DNA of 64,000 bases from Morella rubra (Eukaryota; Streptophyta; Magnoliopsida; Fagales; Myricaceae). Shown here piece by piece: positions 21,498 through 34,093 of this stretch. The stretch spans positions 20,669,633 to 20,733,632 of the forward strand of contig CM025855.1 of assembly GCA_003952965.2 (NCBI GenBank), in the 5' to 3' direction. Made by a program: the position numbers and the translations under genes. The notes beneath the pieces were generated by a model, which did not search any database, was not told where the DNA came from, and was given only the letters and a program-made list of their open reading frames with translations. Position 1 is the stretch's first letter. Every line of letters begins with the position of its first letter.

Positions 21498-22929
21498 GGC
21501 CAGCACGTGGATCTCATCCGCCGCCCTTCTCCTCCATTTTAAGTGACTTCTAGTACCCTGCCACAGGCAAGAATCGTCTAACCGTTCTCTGGACCTTTAA
21601 ATGCTTTTGTTTGCTCTTACCATGGGACGTACGACCACGACCATTTTGCTTGGTCGATCCCTTTCCTCCGGCCGCCGCCCGTTTGGGTGAGTATGACCAT
21701 TAGTCTCCCTAGCTCGTTAACGGATTGCCTCTTTGAAGGGTCTAATGCTCCTTTTAGAGGATGTAACTGAGTTTTTTGAACCGCCTTCAGTAAATAAAAT
21801 TCTAGTGTTGGTATGTAAAAAAAAAAACATAATTTAATACAATAGAACACTAACATCGGCATCTAGTAGAACCTGAGCCCAAACGTTGGGGTTAAATTAC
21901 TAAGACCAAAAATACAGCTCATATTTGAAAGTCAAGAATCTAATGGGTTTTAATAAAGTATTTGGCTCCTAAACTTCGACGAAACAAAAAACCAATGGAT
22001 TGGCCACTTCCTGCTGCATGTATCAAAGACAAGACGAAGAAAGAAAAATAGAAAAAATAGATAAACTTTAGTTCTTCGTTCGATTTTTCTATTTTTTGTA
22101 TATTTAAAAGTGGAAAAAGAGATGGATGCAAGAGAAAAAAGATAAATAAATAAAAGTGACAAAAGCATTGAAAAATTTGTACAATGGATTGCAACCTATA
22201 CCCCTACACCCTTTTCCCCCACAGATAAAAGATTTCAAATGTCTCCACCTAAAGGATCGACATTTTGTCCAATATAACGAATCGAACCACTACACTAAGG
22301 CCACAACTTGTTTGGCTCCATTTCTCAAACCAAATTATATTTTTTTACTACGAATAGCCCTAACAAACTCTTGTACAGGAAGTGAGTGAAGACAAACGAA
22401 AGTGGCACAGTGATTGTTTTTGCTCTGGACACACGTTGGGGGTGTTGAAAAGGAAAGTTTGACTTCAAACAGTACGAGGTCAAGGTCGTATGCATGAAAG
22501 AATTTGATTACGAGGGATTACTTTTTACCGGTATTGAACTTGCAACTAAAATTTTAGTTAAGAAAATAATAATAAAATAACTATAGAATAATATCTTTCT
22601 CTGATCAAGTAATTTATTTTTATTATAATAAATATAAAAAATTTACTTAATTCATCTGTCTCTCCGCGTTTCCACCAACTCTCGTAATCTAAAAATTTGG
22701 GTATTTTGGTTTGAAAACACTACCTAATTAGCCAATCAAATGACATTGGTGTAGCTACCGAAGTGTCAGAATGATCTTGAGCCCATGAACAATGCAATCC
22801 AATACAATAAATAGTGCTTGAAGTAAACACAACAAATCAAAAGTACAGCTCACATCTCAATAGATTATGAGGTTATACAAATACTATTGACTCCTAAACT
22901 TAGATTAAAAAAAAAAAAAAAAAAAAGAT
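21498..22929. other. Intergenic region between the two RLP copies
   Basis: I see no gene. Small open frames (21617-21862, 21940-22194, 22156-22389) are low-complexity and without domains. Confidence 0.5.
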
Positions 22930-23143
22930 CTTCATTGGTTTTAATTGACTGCACAAATTACGAGAAAGGAACTTGATCTGGACACATACAAAAATGCAAA
23001 AACTTCACTCCTGTGACAATATTTCACTTCCAATCATAAGCTAGTAGAACTCTACCATACACAATCTTTATTAGATAAGCATCTCGTGAACATACAGATC
23101 TTTCATAAAAATGCTTCCACTGCAAAGGTAATCGAGATCGTCA

Positions 23144-26100
23144 TTACCTTGAAAGCATACCAAAACAAGACTCAATATACCTGTCGACAACACTGAAATA
23201 TTTGTGCCTCCAGCTCTTGCTAATGATGAGAACACCAAAGAAAGCCCAAAACCCACATGCATAAGAGAAAAAGACAAATGCATAGAAAAAGATAGGGCTA
23301 TCAATTATTCTAGTCCCTCCTTTTTCATCCATATGGTGGCTCTTATCTTCGTGTCCTCGCTGGTTTGCGGATGAGCACTTTCTTGGTAGAAGATCTCCAC
23401 AAAGCTCCGGGTTACCTTCATAGCATTGCGCTGAGAAAGTCGCGAATTGTTGTTCAAATGGTATTCTTCCTGAAAAATTGTTGTAGGCAACACTAAATAC
23501 AGAGAGAAATGTGAGTCCCACCAATTCATGAGGGATTTTCCCTATCAACTGATTATGAGAAAGATCCAGACTCTCGATGCTTTTTAAGTCTCGAAACGAA
23601 ATAGGAATTGAACCAGTCAGAAAATTATTCGACAAGTTCAAGGATAGAAGCTGTGTCAGTTTGCCCATTTTTGAAGGAATACTGCCACTCAGTCGGTTAG
23701 ATGACAAGTCAATTATAGTCATCCATTGGAGTGGGAGACCTTTGAAGGTATATATATTATTCTTTATTTGGAAGGATGTCCCAATTTCCAATCCGTGGTT
23801 AATTGTTATCCAAAAGTAAAGTCGACCTTCTTGAGGGAAATAGTTTGAGTCAGGAGAACTCTTCTTCCAGAATGTAATGTTATCAAGACAAGATGGAATA
23901 CCTCCTGAAAGACGATTATGAGATATATCAAAAACTTGCAGTCTTTCCATTCGACACATTCTTCGTGACAGGCTACCTTCCAAGTGATTCCCTCTAAAAA
24001 GAATAGCGACCAACCGAGGATGATCATACAACCAGAGAGGTATCTCACCAGACAAGTTGTTGTTTCGAACGTCTAAGATAACCAAAGAGGGACTATTTAA
24101 AACCGTGGGTGAGATGGTTCCTTCGAAGTGATTGCCACCAAGTTGTAAGCACTCCAACCTTGTCATCACGGAGTTATTTGGGAGCATTTCCCCTTCCAAT
24201 TTGTTACTTGAGAGATTCAGATACTCCAATGGGCTCTCATCTGCAGTCAAACTTGAGGGTATTGTTCCTGAGAGCATGTTCTTAGAAAGGTCTAATATTG
24301 CAAGAGGCAGATCACCAATGGACCACGGAATGTTGCCTTCTAATAAATTGGAGGACATGTTAACTTCCTTTAAGAAAGGAAGAAGACCGCCAATATCTTT
24401 AGGAAGAGGACCGTTGATAAGATTATCAGATATATCAAACACTGTAAGTAATGGACCATTGATATTATCAGCAGAGCAATCTAGAAAAGAACCTTTCATT
24501 TCGTTGCTGCTCAAGTATAAGTTAGTGATACTCGTCATGTTGAACAGTAGTTGACAAGGTGTGCTTCCTTCTAATGAGTTGTGGGACAAGTCTAGCAAAG
24601 CCAAGTCATGTTGGGAGGAGATGAAGCTTGGAACAATGTGACCGTTCTTCTTGTTGACGTTGCAGCTTTCCAAGCTCAGATAACTTAGCGAAAAGGAAGG
24701 GACCCATGTGGGAGATTCGGTTTCAACTTCCAGCTCGTTTTTTGAAAGATCAAGGTAATTGAGAGTTGAAGCATTGGCAAAGATGGAAAATGACAACAAG
24801 CCTCCCAATTGGTTACTCGAAACATCAAATAACGTAATTTTGCTGCGGTTCGAAAATATGGATGAAGGCAGATTACCATGAAATCGATTACTTCCAAGAT
24901 GAAGTTCTTCGAGACTTTGAATCATTCCAAGACAAGATATTATAATCCCTTCTAACTTATTATGCCCAAGGTTTATCAACCTTAGATGCTTTAATTGCTT
25001 CAATTGACAAAAGGCTGCAGCAGAATAAGTTTGACAAATGAGACTAGCAAAGAATCTATATACATTATACACTATATACTAGGTGAATTATGGTCCTATA
25101 TATGTTATTGCTGGATGGTCCAATCTAGGAGAAAAATAAGGATATAGCAGGTACTAAATGTTATCTTGTGTTTCACCATGAAAACATTTAATAGTATAGG
25201 ACCGAATTATTATATCTCCCTCTGTTAATTGAGCCATTTAATTTGGCCAACAAAATTAGAGGGATCTCTGTTCATATTTTAAGATATAGAATCAAAAAGA
25301 TTTCTTCCAAGTAATTTAGAACAACAGGTGTTGTCTGAGGTACAAGAAACGACGAATTCTCAACCTCTTTGTATTGCAAATTCTGAGTGAAAAGAAACGG
25401 AAAATAAATGTCAGTTAAATAGACCCAAAACAAACATGTAGAAGTTCGCCTTAAGTAGGGACGAAGCTAGGAATTTACTACGGAGGCCAATTATACAAAA
25501 TCATATTGTGGGGCAGCCAAAATTAATTAAACCTGAAAAAAAAAATGTCACGAAACCATTAAAAAAGGCTACAAAATCGGCTGATTTTTGAAGATTTTTT
25601 GGGCTGGCCTTAAGTAGTATTAGCAGAATCATTCTACCTACAGTATTGCGCTAGACTTCATGAATCAGTAAAACTGAATTAATGAGTTGGATGCGAGATC
25701 AAAAGCAAAATTAGAAGAAAATTATACAGATGACCGGATATGACTGAAATAACGAAAACCACCTGAGTTGTGAATTCAAACAGGGTAAAGTTATAAAGCT
25801 ACTCGTATTTTTTGGTTTAAAAAATATGTAAATAATAATCATGAGTTCATGACATAAAAAGATGGACAGATACGGTAACGTTACTCACGTTGCAGCGTTC
25901 CTCCGATGTTCATGCCATCGAGTGTAAGTTCTTCAAGATCATCGAATACAGTCAACGAAGTTACATTTGGATACCATATCCTTGATGGTGCACTTTCACT
26001 TTCCAAATGGATACGGGTAACCTTCCCAGACTCACACACGATCGCTTTTGCGCCACAGCAATTTTTTCCGTCATAGTCCGCAAAGGCTGAACCATTAGTG

Positions 26101-26228
26101 GAGTTTCTGATCCCCAAGAGGGCTCTGCTCTGTTCTTCAGTGCATCCAGCTTCAGACCAAGCTGATAGGTAAAAAGTGAGGGCCACAAGCCAAACAGAGA
26201 TGTATTTAGTAGCAGAAGATGTTTTCAT
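23144..26228 (-). CDS. LRR receptor-like protein (RLP), two exons
   Basis: Exon 1 is 26228-25889 and exon 2 is 25014-23144; the 874-bp intron has a GTGAGT donor and a CTGCAG acceptor and the phase fits, giving about 736 aa. The start chosen is the ATG at 26228 (MKTSSATKY); the frame is open further upstream but has no earlier ATG. Residues 1-27 are a signal peptide. A Cys-flanked cap follows (CTEEQSRALLGI ... NCCGAKAIVC). Exon 2 holds about 15 to 18 LRRs with the extracellular plant form (LDLSHNSLEG, IIDLSSNRLSGSIP). An island without repeats (around ITFWKKSS ... YTFKGLPLQW) precedes the last four LRRs, then come an acidic-to-basic linker, one membrane helix (FFYAFVFFSYACGFWAFFGV) and a short cytoplasmic tail without kinase. 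Such proteins sense ligands at the cell surface, commonly with SOBIR1/BAK1-type kinases, in defence or development. It is somewhat short for the family. No stop or frameshift was seen. Confidence 0.87.
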
Positions 26229-26229
26229 C

Positions 26230-28130
26230 TGGGAAGAGATTTCAACTACAAGTTTTTGCTTACACAACTTCGGAAATTGAATGGTTGAGCATCTTTTTTC
26301 ATACTGCTTTTATAATGCCCGGAAACAAGGACTATTGAGTGGAGTATGGGGTAATTCATATAAAAAATTCCATGCTAATTTAACCGACTGCAAATTGTCC
26401 AGAACAAGGGTCAAAGTTCAAAGGACCCCACTAATATATTTAGGAAGGATTTCTTTAGTTGTTAGCTAGCCGTGCTTCTTGGTTCGTAGAAGTCGGTGCA
26501 AGTACATGCTAATAGCCGTAGTCCGCTCGAGCCCTGCAAAGGTAACCACCTCTCTCTCATGACTGCTGGTTTGACAAAAATTAAAAGAAAAAAAAACCGA
26601 GGATAGTGAAAAAGGAGAGAATAACACAAGAAAAACCCAGTCATGGCCGTATCCACCTGTATCCATTTTCTCGTTGCCTAACTAAGGTGCAAAAATTCCA
26701 GCGAGAATCAGAATTTCTGGTTTTGCTTCTGATTCTGAAAATCTAATTCCGATTCTAACATATATTGAAATTGAAAAAGGAAGTCTTGTTTGACAATTTT
26801 TGAAACCGGAAATTCCGATAGAATTACTAAAATTTCTCGATAGAATTACTAGAATTTTTTATTTCGTTTTTTTTTAATGAAATAAAAATAATTCTCAAAG
26901 TAAAGTATAAAATATAAAATATAAAACTGAATGTTTATTTTAGAATCTAAATTTCAGATGAATGTTTACATTTATTGTTAATTTAAAATACAAAAGTGAA
27001 ACATCTTTCAAAAATTTCAGCCCAAAAAAAAATATGTCCAAAAGAGCTCACATGCCGAACTAAAATTTTCGATTCCGATTCCATTCTGAATCTATTCCGA
27101 AAAAAAAAAAAAAAAAAAGTGTTCCAGTTCCATCCGTTAACTAGCACCCACCCTATGCCCCACTCTTTCAAATATTTTTGTTCTTATAGGAAGAACTCCT
27201 TAATTAAGTACGTTGCATATATGGTATCTTAATTACTTTGAAAATAGGTTTATATGATCTTCATCCATTTGGGAATGTGTACTTTTCTTTTCTTAAAATA
27301 ACTCATCATAGCCCGAATTCACTCCATGTACACCTGACAGAGAGAGCTAGATCAGGATATTGTCCTTCAGCAACTAAAATGTTTATTTTTAATATTTCTT
27401 TCTGATTTGCTATAGTTACTCCTCTTTCATATAACTTAATAAGCCTCGCAATATGAAACACGAAAGGTTTGGAAATAAGAGAACAACATTAAAGATTGCT
27501 GAAAATCACATTCGCCTATGGGTTAATACACTGAACACTCTGTTCTGATCAGTTGAATGCATATAAGTAGGCCTATAATGTGTAATTCAGAAACAGCTGC
27601 GGAATTTGACTCGGTCTTCATTTTTTGTCGGTGGACCCATTTTTTATGTTCAATTCTTTTTCAGAACCCACCTCTCCACTGAACTTTCGGTGAGTGTTTC
27701 ATGCGCCTGCATTATCCATGATTAACTAATCTTTGTTACTTTTGGCTCAAGCTTTGCCGTGCTTCTTGGTTTGGACATGTCTTCATTACTTACTGTTCAT
27801 TTTTGAAAGAAGAGATGATGATCACAGAGTAACTTGGGGGCAGAAAGGGTCGACTCCAGCCCCTCGCGTTGGATTTGGACCAAAAGCATTCAATTTTTGC
27901 TTCGGCATTCTTCGGTTTCTTGGGAGCTGTTTTAGTATTTTATGGAATTCTTATTTGGATACTGTTTGATGGAGGAATGGTGACCTTAATTTTCTTACCT
28001 CTTAATTTGTGTTTTTACCAGGATTCAATTTTAGAATGATATTTCATTTGTTGTACTACATCGCCGAAATGCTTAAAGGAAAAGGAATCCCACCAAGCTG
28101 TTTTCCTTGGCATCACACCTAAACTTGGAG
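26230..28130. other. Upstream flank of the RLP gene, repeat-bearing, no gene seen
   Basis: It contains the putative promoter of the RLP gene and repeat words shared with 28.7-29.5 kb. An AT-rich stretch (26683-27146) with an A-run may be an old transposon, but I could not define its ends. No coding domains were recognised. Confidence 0.4.
26470..27290 (+). repeat. Locally duplicated segment, copy 1
   Basis: Two blocks, GTGCTTCTTGGTTCGTAGAAGTC-like text near 26472 and AGGAAGAACTCCTTAATTAA near 27189, recur near 28718 and 29411 in the same order and almost the same spacing (about 705 and 690 bp). The sequence between them has diverged or been replaced. A further partial copy of the first block is near 27757. 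Confidence 0.55.
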
Positions 28131-28136
28131 TCTGCC

Positions 28137-28322
28137 TATGTTTGTTTACTAAAATTTTAGCCTTCTAAAATTTTAACACAATAAAATAATTACAATATAA
28201 TCTCTCTCTTCCCATCAAATCATTACTTTTCACTGTAATAAATATAACAAATTTATTTAAATCATTTCTCTCTTCACTTTTTTACCAACTTCAATACCTT
28301 AAAATTTTAACACTCAAACATA
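28137..28322. mobile_element. MITE-like element with TATGTTTG inverted ends
   Basis: Starts TATGTTTGTTTACTAAAATT and ends with the inverse of TATGTTTGAGTGTTAAAATT. It is 186 bp, AT-rich, with CTCTCTCTTC words like those in the MITE at 16317-16713. No clear target duplication is visible. Confidence 0.55.
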
Positions 28323-28699
28323 ACCTTTATATAGCAATGTTAAAAAATCAAAGCGTAAGAAAAAGTAAACTAAGTAAAAGGGAGTCACTTTGTAGTCCAT
28401 TTTTAGACATATGAGTTTTTTCATTCATAAAAACTCAGTCAACTAATATAAGACTAATATAGGGTGGATGTTCCTTGCCGAAGTCAGATAGCCTCTTCAA
28501 AAATTTTAATTAATCTATTAGAACATGTAACTGAGATGTTTTAACTTTCAAACATAAAAGAATCCAAATCTATCAAGAAACAGCTTGGAGATTTCTTGGC
28601 CTTTGTAGAGCAACTTTTCTGTAAAAGCTGATTATTCTTCAAATATTGAGTCCACAATAAAATATAACTGCTTAACTTCAATTGATAGCATTGGTTACT

Positions 28700-29510
28700 T
28701 GTGGCTAGGGCTTCGCCGTTCTTCTTAGTTTGGAGAAGTCGGTGGTGCACGTACTTAATTATCTGAAAAAAAAAAAAAAAGTTGGTTCACGTACATGCTT
28801 CTTGCTGAGGTCCCCTCGAGCCGTCAAAAGGTGACTACCACGGCCTTGAGAAAATTGGACATTCTCGATGGACAGAATACCATCAGAGAAGCAAAGATGT
28901 GAATTAAGAAAAATGAAGTCACTGCCGTCAATGCCGTGTCCTTTGCGACGTGGATCCAATCTCTCATTCTACAAGTGCCTCGGTACTCTTTCAAATATTT
29001 TTAGGGAAACATCGCGCCCCTTTATCTTCGAAACAAATTCAATTTGTCCCTTGCTTTCGGTTTGATTTAACCCTTAAATTGAAAGTGATGTAAATTAACC
29101 GAAATACCTATTCAAGGTACAATTTTAAAAAAATAAAAATAAATAATTCAAGAAATAAATCAAAAATAAAATATTAATGAAATAGAATTTCAAAATTTTT
29201 ATTTAAAAAACAATACTTTTTATTTATATGTCATTTTTCATTCTCATTTAATTTTTAAATTTTTAAGTAATTTTGTGTTAGAAAGTCATTTCGGTTATTT
29301 TGCATGTGAAACATGTGGGGCGAAATGAAACATTTTAAAACTTGAAGGAGGCTTATTGATTTTTGCTCATAGATATGGAGCCTACTATATGATGTTTCCT
29401 AATATTTTTCTTATAGGAGGAACTCCTTAATTACATTGCATATATGGCATCTTAATCACTTTGAAAATTGGTTTATATGATCTTCATCTATTTGGATTTG
29501 TGAATGCATA
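28700..29510 (+). repeat. Locally duplicated segment, copy 2
   Basis: Partner of 26470-27290. The shared end block at 29405-29500 includes GGTTTATATGATCTTCATC. No gene is visible inside. Confidence 0.55.
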
Positions 29511-29932
29511 CATTTTTATATATGTATATATTTCGATAAAGTCTCTAAACGATTTCGGACGTCATTTTGAACGGAATCTGTCCCACGTGCGTTTCACGTA
29601 ACCATCAACCTACGTTAAAAGACCATTTTGTTGGAGGTAGTGTAGATTCTCTTGGGATTGGTGAAATGGTTGTTGGAGTTTGTAAAAAGGTATTGGAGTT
29701 GGTGAAAAAATTGTTAGAATTTATAAAATTGTTGTTAGATTTTGTAAAAAAAGTATTGGAGTTGGTGAAAAAGTGATTATGAAATTTTGTTTGAGACATC
29801 CAAATATAGGGTATGTGAAGAAAAGAAAACATTGGTTGTCCAAATTTTGTCTTAGTGGGTCTTGCTTGTAGGGCTGTTTAGCCCAACCAGAAAAATCTGG
29901 TTCCACCGGTACTAGCACGGGTTCTTAGTGTC

Positions 29933-32900
29933 CAGTGGCAGAACCAGGATTAGAAGCCAACCATGGCGAACTTTTAAAGCGAAATGACTGAATTTTTTTT
30001 TCATACGTAATGCTAAAAACTGTATTAGAATTACAATATTAAAAATTAATTCTAAAAATATTGAAATACACATATCGTACTATGTACTATGACTGAGAAG
30101 GGACAATTGGATCCTGCGTTTCTGAATCTTCTGAAAATGTTGCAAAACGACTTCGTTCTCTATAGTTTCAAAAATTTCCCGCTCGATGTACACTACCATG
30201 CAATCATTCATCCAGTCATCTCCCATCCTATTATGCAAATCAGTCTTGATAATCTTCATCACAGAGAACACTCTCTCAACAGTTGCAGTCGCAACTGGTA
30301 AGACCAATGCTAACTCAATAAGCTAATAAACTATAGATACAAAATATTCTTTCTGGTCTCAACCATCTTCATAGCAAGACCTCTAATATCTTGAAGCCCA
30401 GAAAAAGCATCATGCAATCTAACATCTCTAATGTAGGTTTCAAGCTGATCTCTAAGAAACAACTTCTCAGTTGTTGAGAAATCTTCTGGATAAAACTCAG
30501 CAAGACGACATAACCTATCAAGATCAAATGTTGAGAATGAGTCCCTTGGATCAAGACATGCTATGTAAAGAAGTAATTCCGTACTTGCTTCTGTGAAATG
30601 ATCATTCATCTCTTGAGCAATTAAATCAATAACCTGGCAAAATACTTCCACACGAAAATAATGCAAATAAGTAATTGTTTGCCCTCCACGCCTCGAACGA
30701 CTACGAGTTGGTATAATATCTTCCATATTGGGCACATTGATAGAATTATTCAGAAAAAATGTTTTGACTTGTTCCAAAAATTCATCCCATCCTATCTCCC
30801 TCAACTCCTGCAACCGTTCCCTCACAACTCTAACCAAACTCATAGCATTAACAATGTCTTGATCCTTTCGCTGTAAAGCTTGTGACAATGCATTTGTAAT
30901 TCCCATTATCTTCCTCAACAAATGCATAGCAAATACAAATTCATAGCTTTGCATCTTATCCATCAAGCTCCTAGCCATGGCTCTTTGTTCTGGGCAAGTA
31001 CCATCCTCATTTATGTTTTCAAGAACGTCCAACACTGCTGACCACATAATAAAGAGACGCGTTATTGTGGTGTAGTATGAACCCCAACGAGTGTCACCTA
31101 CAATGTTATGAGAATTAAAAACCAATAAACAAAGAAAGGAAAAATGAATGGTCTAAAATATTGTAATGAGATATAATAATCAACGAGTATCACCTGGTCG
31201 TACAAGACTGGTTTCTTGATTTTTGCCCTTCCACTAGAAATCTCTCCACTATCTTCTCATGTTGACTTTGCCGAAGATTATCTTTCCTTTTACAAGAAGC
31301 TCCGACCATAGTCACAATCAAAGAAGTGTAATTAAAAAAATCACCAACTTGAAAGTTATTCTTTGCAATAGCCACAACTGCCAGTTGAAGTTGGTGAGCA
31401 AAACAATAGATATAGGTAGCAGAAGGATTATCCCTCAAAATGAGCGACTTCAACCATTGAACTCACCTCGCATGTTTGATGCCCCATCATACCCTTGACC
31501 TCTCAATTTGGATATTGACAACCCATGGCTTGCAAACAATTTGTCTATAGCATCTTTTCAAAGATTGAGAGCAAGTATCAGGAACATGTTCCACACCAAG
31601 AAACCTTTCAATCACCTGTCCACGTTTGTTCACATATCTCAAAACCACTGCCATTTGCTCCTTCACTGAATTATCTCGAGACTCATCAACCATAAGAGAA
31701 AAAAAAAACTGTCCCCAATATCTTTAATAATGCAATTGTGGTCTCCGCTGCACAAGCATTCACCAATTCTTTCTGAGTTTTTGGAGAAGTCATTTGGTTG
31801 TTTCCAGGAGCATTACTCTTAATTGTCTTAGCAACCTTTTCATCAAGCTTACCATACCATTCCAAAAGTTCAAGAAAATTTTCCTTCCTCAATGAACCTT
31901 GGACTCATCATGACCACGAAAAGCCAATCCTTGCATCAAAAGAAACCGAATGCATTCTAAAACCGCTGTTAAACGAATGCGATAAGCATTCTCTATATCA
32001 TGCCCCTGTGCGGATAACGCATGCGACACACTTTGTCGCTGATTTTGAATGCTTCACATTGCATTCTAGCTTCATTGTGAGCACTATCATGTGTACCAAC
32101 ATGCTCACCAAAAACCTTCACTGCATTTTTCCAAGTGTTAAATCCACAGAAGTAAACACATCTCCTCCGGAGCTTGCCCCTCTAGATCGCCTAAACAAAT
32201 AATACCACAAGCAATATGCGGCATCCTTTGATACACTATATTCCAACCACGGATAATCTTTGAACCATGCCCCTAAAACCCCTCATATCACTCCCATATT
32301 TCTTCTTGGAAAATTATGGCTACGCGGTTGACAAGGACCTTTGATCAAGTACTCCCTACGAACTTGATCAATAATCCTAGCATCATATTCTTCAATGGAT
32401 TTACGTAACCCTGGGTCAGCAACAATATCATCTGGACTAAACTCAATATGAGGTCTTTTCAAACTAGTATCCATTTCAGAATAGTAGCCACATTAGGAGT
32501 ATTAGACGACTCCACGCTTCGTGGCTTTTTTGTGAAAAACCTTTCCATTATCTAAACAAAACAAAACAAAATTCATACAAATTAAACAAATTCATCAGAA
32601 GAGCAGACTTGGTGTATATCTAATTTCCAGCAATAAAATTATAACCATAGACCTCCTAAATTGCACCAATTATGCATATGCTGAATAAATGTGCATGACG
32701 AAAGAAAAAGTCTGCATAACCAAGTAAATGCACTACTATACTGAAGAATGACAACACTACTTGTGCCATGGTTAAGGAACAAGCAGCATATAGTTATTCC
32801 ATTTCAGAGAAGATCAGCCCTTGACCAGTAATAGTCCTACTTGTGCCTACAGATTGCAGCCTACCACTGATCATACAACAGCACCACATTTGAAAAAACA

Positions 32901-34093
32901 ACACCAATCACATTCTCACATTCAATAAAAAGAAAGTATGGAGCAATGTAAAACTAACAATCTAGAAGAAAAACTATATTATTTCCAAAAAAATTATGTA
33001 CCAACAAGTATTACCTGAGCCTAGCAAGAAAGCCAAGAGAAGGGACCCAGTCGATTTTATCACTCAGCGCAAGTCTGCTCTAAACAACAACAATGGGACA
33101 GCCAAGGGGAGAAGAAACTCCAACACAACTGAATATGCTGGAGCTTCATGCGCAATCACCTCCAAATTACTTGCTACAAGTCCCCACTCAATGTACTTCC
33201 GATCTTGGTCTTCTCCGACCTTTAGTTCCAACCAAAAGATACATATAAGTTTTCTATCTTGACTAGTATTTACTAATTTACTATAAATTAACAACTGAAC
33301 AAAATCAAAACCTGAAATGCTCTTTTGGCACTTTTGCTATCATACAGAAAATGTAACAGCAGTTAAAACTCTTACTAGATCCCTTCAATCTATAAAATTT
33401 GAAGAGCAGAAAGACAACAAACACAAATAGATTTATGATAGTAGAATTTCTACTTTATTAAACTTTATGCAGCAAAACATCGTTGCCCTACTACTGCAAC
33501 ACTAGAACTTAATCCGCTACAAATTTAAAGAGCAGAAAGACAACAAACATTTAACCAGTGAAACATTTGCTCCCAATAAAACTTTGTCAGGTGTGAGAAA
33601 ACCTAGGCTAACAATACCTTGAGATTTCTCAATCCTCTTCTAGCTATAACTCCATGGACATAGTAATCTAGTTTGATTTATCAGACAAATGCCGAGGCTA
33701 TGACTAAGAGTGGACTACGTGCTAACCTGAGGAGGCAGCCTTGAGCGGTTGAACTGGTGCCGCTGATATGAGAGAGAGAGCTGCGTCGTGTGTTTGTGAG
33801 AGAGAAAATCTGAGAGAGGAGCTGAGAACTGAGGGTGAGAAAAATAAAACGGTGCGTCATGCGTGCAACAGAACTGTAGAAGAATAAAGGGACTAGCCAT
33901 GGCGATAGTTTCATTGGCCTGGGACAACTGCTAGTTACCGCTGGAGTAAGCTTCATTGGCCTAGGCCTAGTGCTCAACCATGGCGGGCCCAGGCCAACCT
34001 AAAAAAAAAAAAAAATTTACATGTAAAAATATATTTTGGGCGGAGCCAACCATGGCTGCCGCCATGGTTCGCCATGGCTTGGTTCAGCCCCTG
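29933..34093 (-). mobile_element. hAT-superfamily DNA transposon, decayed
   Basis: The left end starts CAGTGGCAGAACCA. The right end, read as reverse complement, starts CAGGGGCTGAACCA, a 12 of 14 match. Flanking octamers TTAGTGTC and TCGGTGTC agree at 6 of 8 positions, fitting an old 8-bp hAT target duplication. CCATGGCG-type words repeat near both ends (29960, 33897, 33978, 34050-34080) and may have been transposase binding sites. The interior carries a broken transposase gene on the minus strand. Confidence 0.82.
30080..32548 (-). pseudogene. hAT transposase, TTF-zinc-finger/ZMYM1-like, broken
   Basis: The ATG at 32548 starts MERFFTKKPRSVESSNTP, the usual opening of this plant hAT family. 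The DQVRREYLIKGPCQPRSHNF block near 32300-32380 opens the TTF-type finger. Then come GYD-type and catalytic-core pieces in shifting frames: MVDESRDNSVKEQMAVVLRY (31.6-31.7 kb), TYIYCFAHQLQLAVVAIAK (31.4 kb), GDTRWGSYYTTI (31.1 kb) and LLYIACLDPRDSF (30.55 kb). The hAT dimerisation tail is LPVATATVERVFSVMKIIKT (30.25-30.3 kb). The order is complete from N- to C-terminus, but frame changes separate at least six segments. It would have catalysed cut-and-paste transposition in the nucleus; it is now inactive. Confidence 0.85.

Noticed and set aside
24132..24554. 140-codon plus-strand frame
   Set aside because: It is the opposite strand of the LRR exon; the repetitive LRR pattern produces long antisense frames.
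26683..27146. Possible MITE with GGTGC inverted ends
   Set aside because: Only five terminal bases match and no target duplication is visible.
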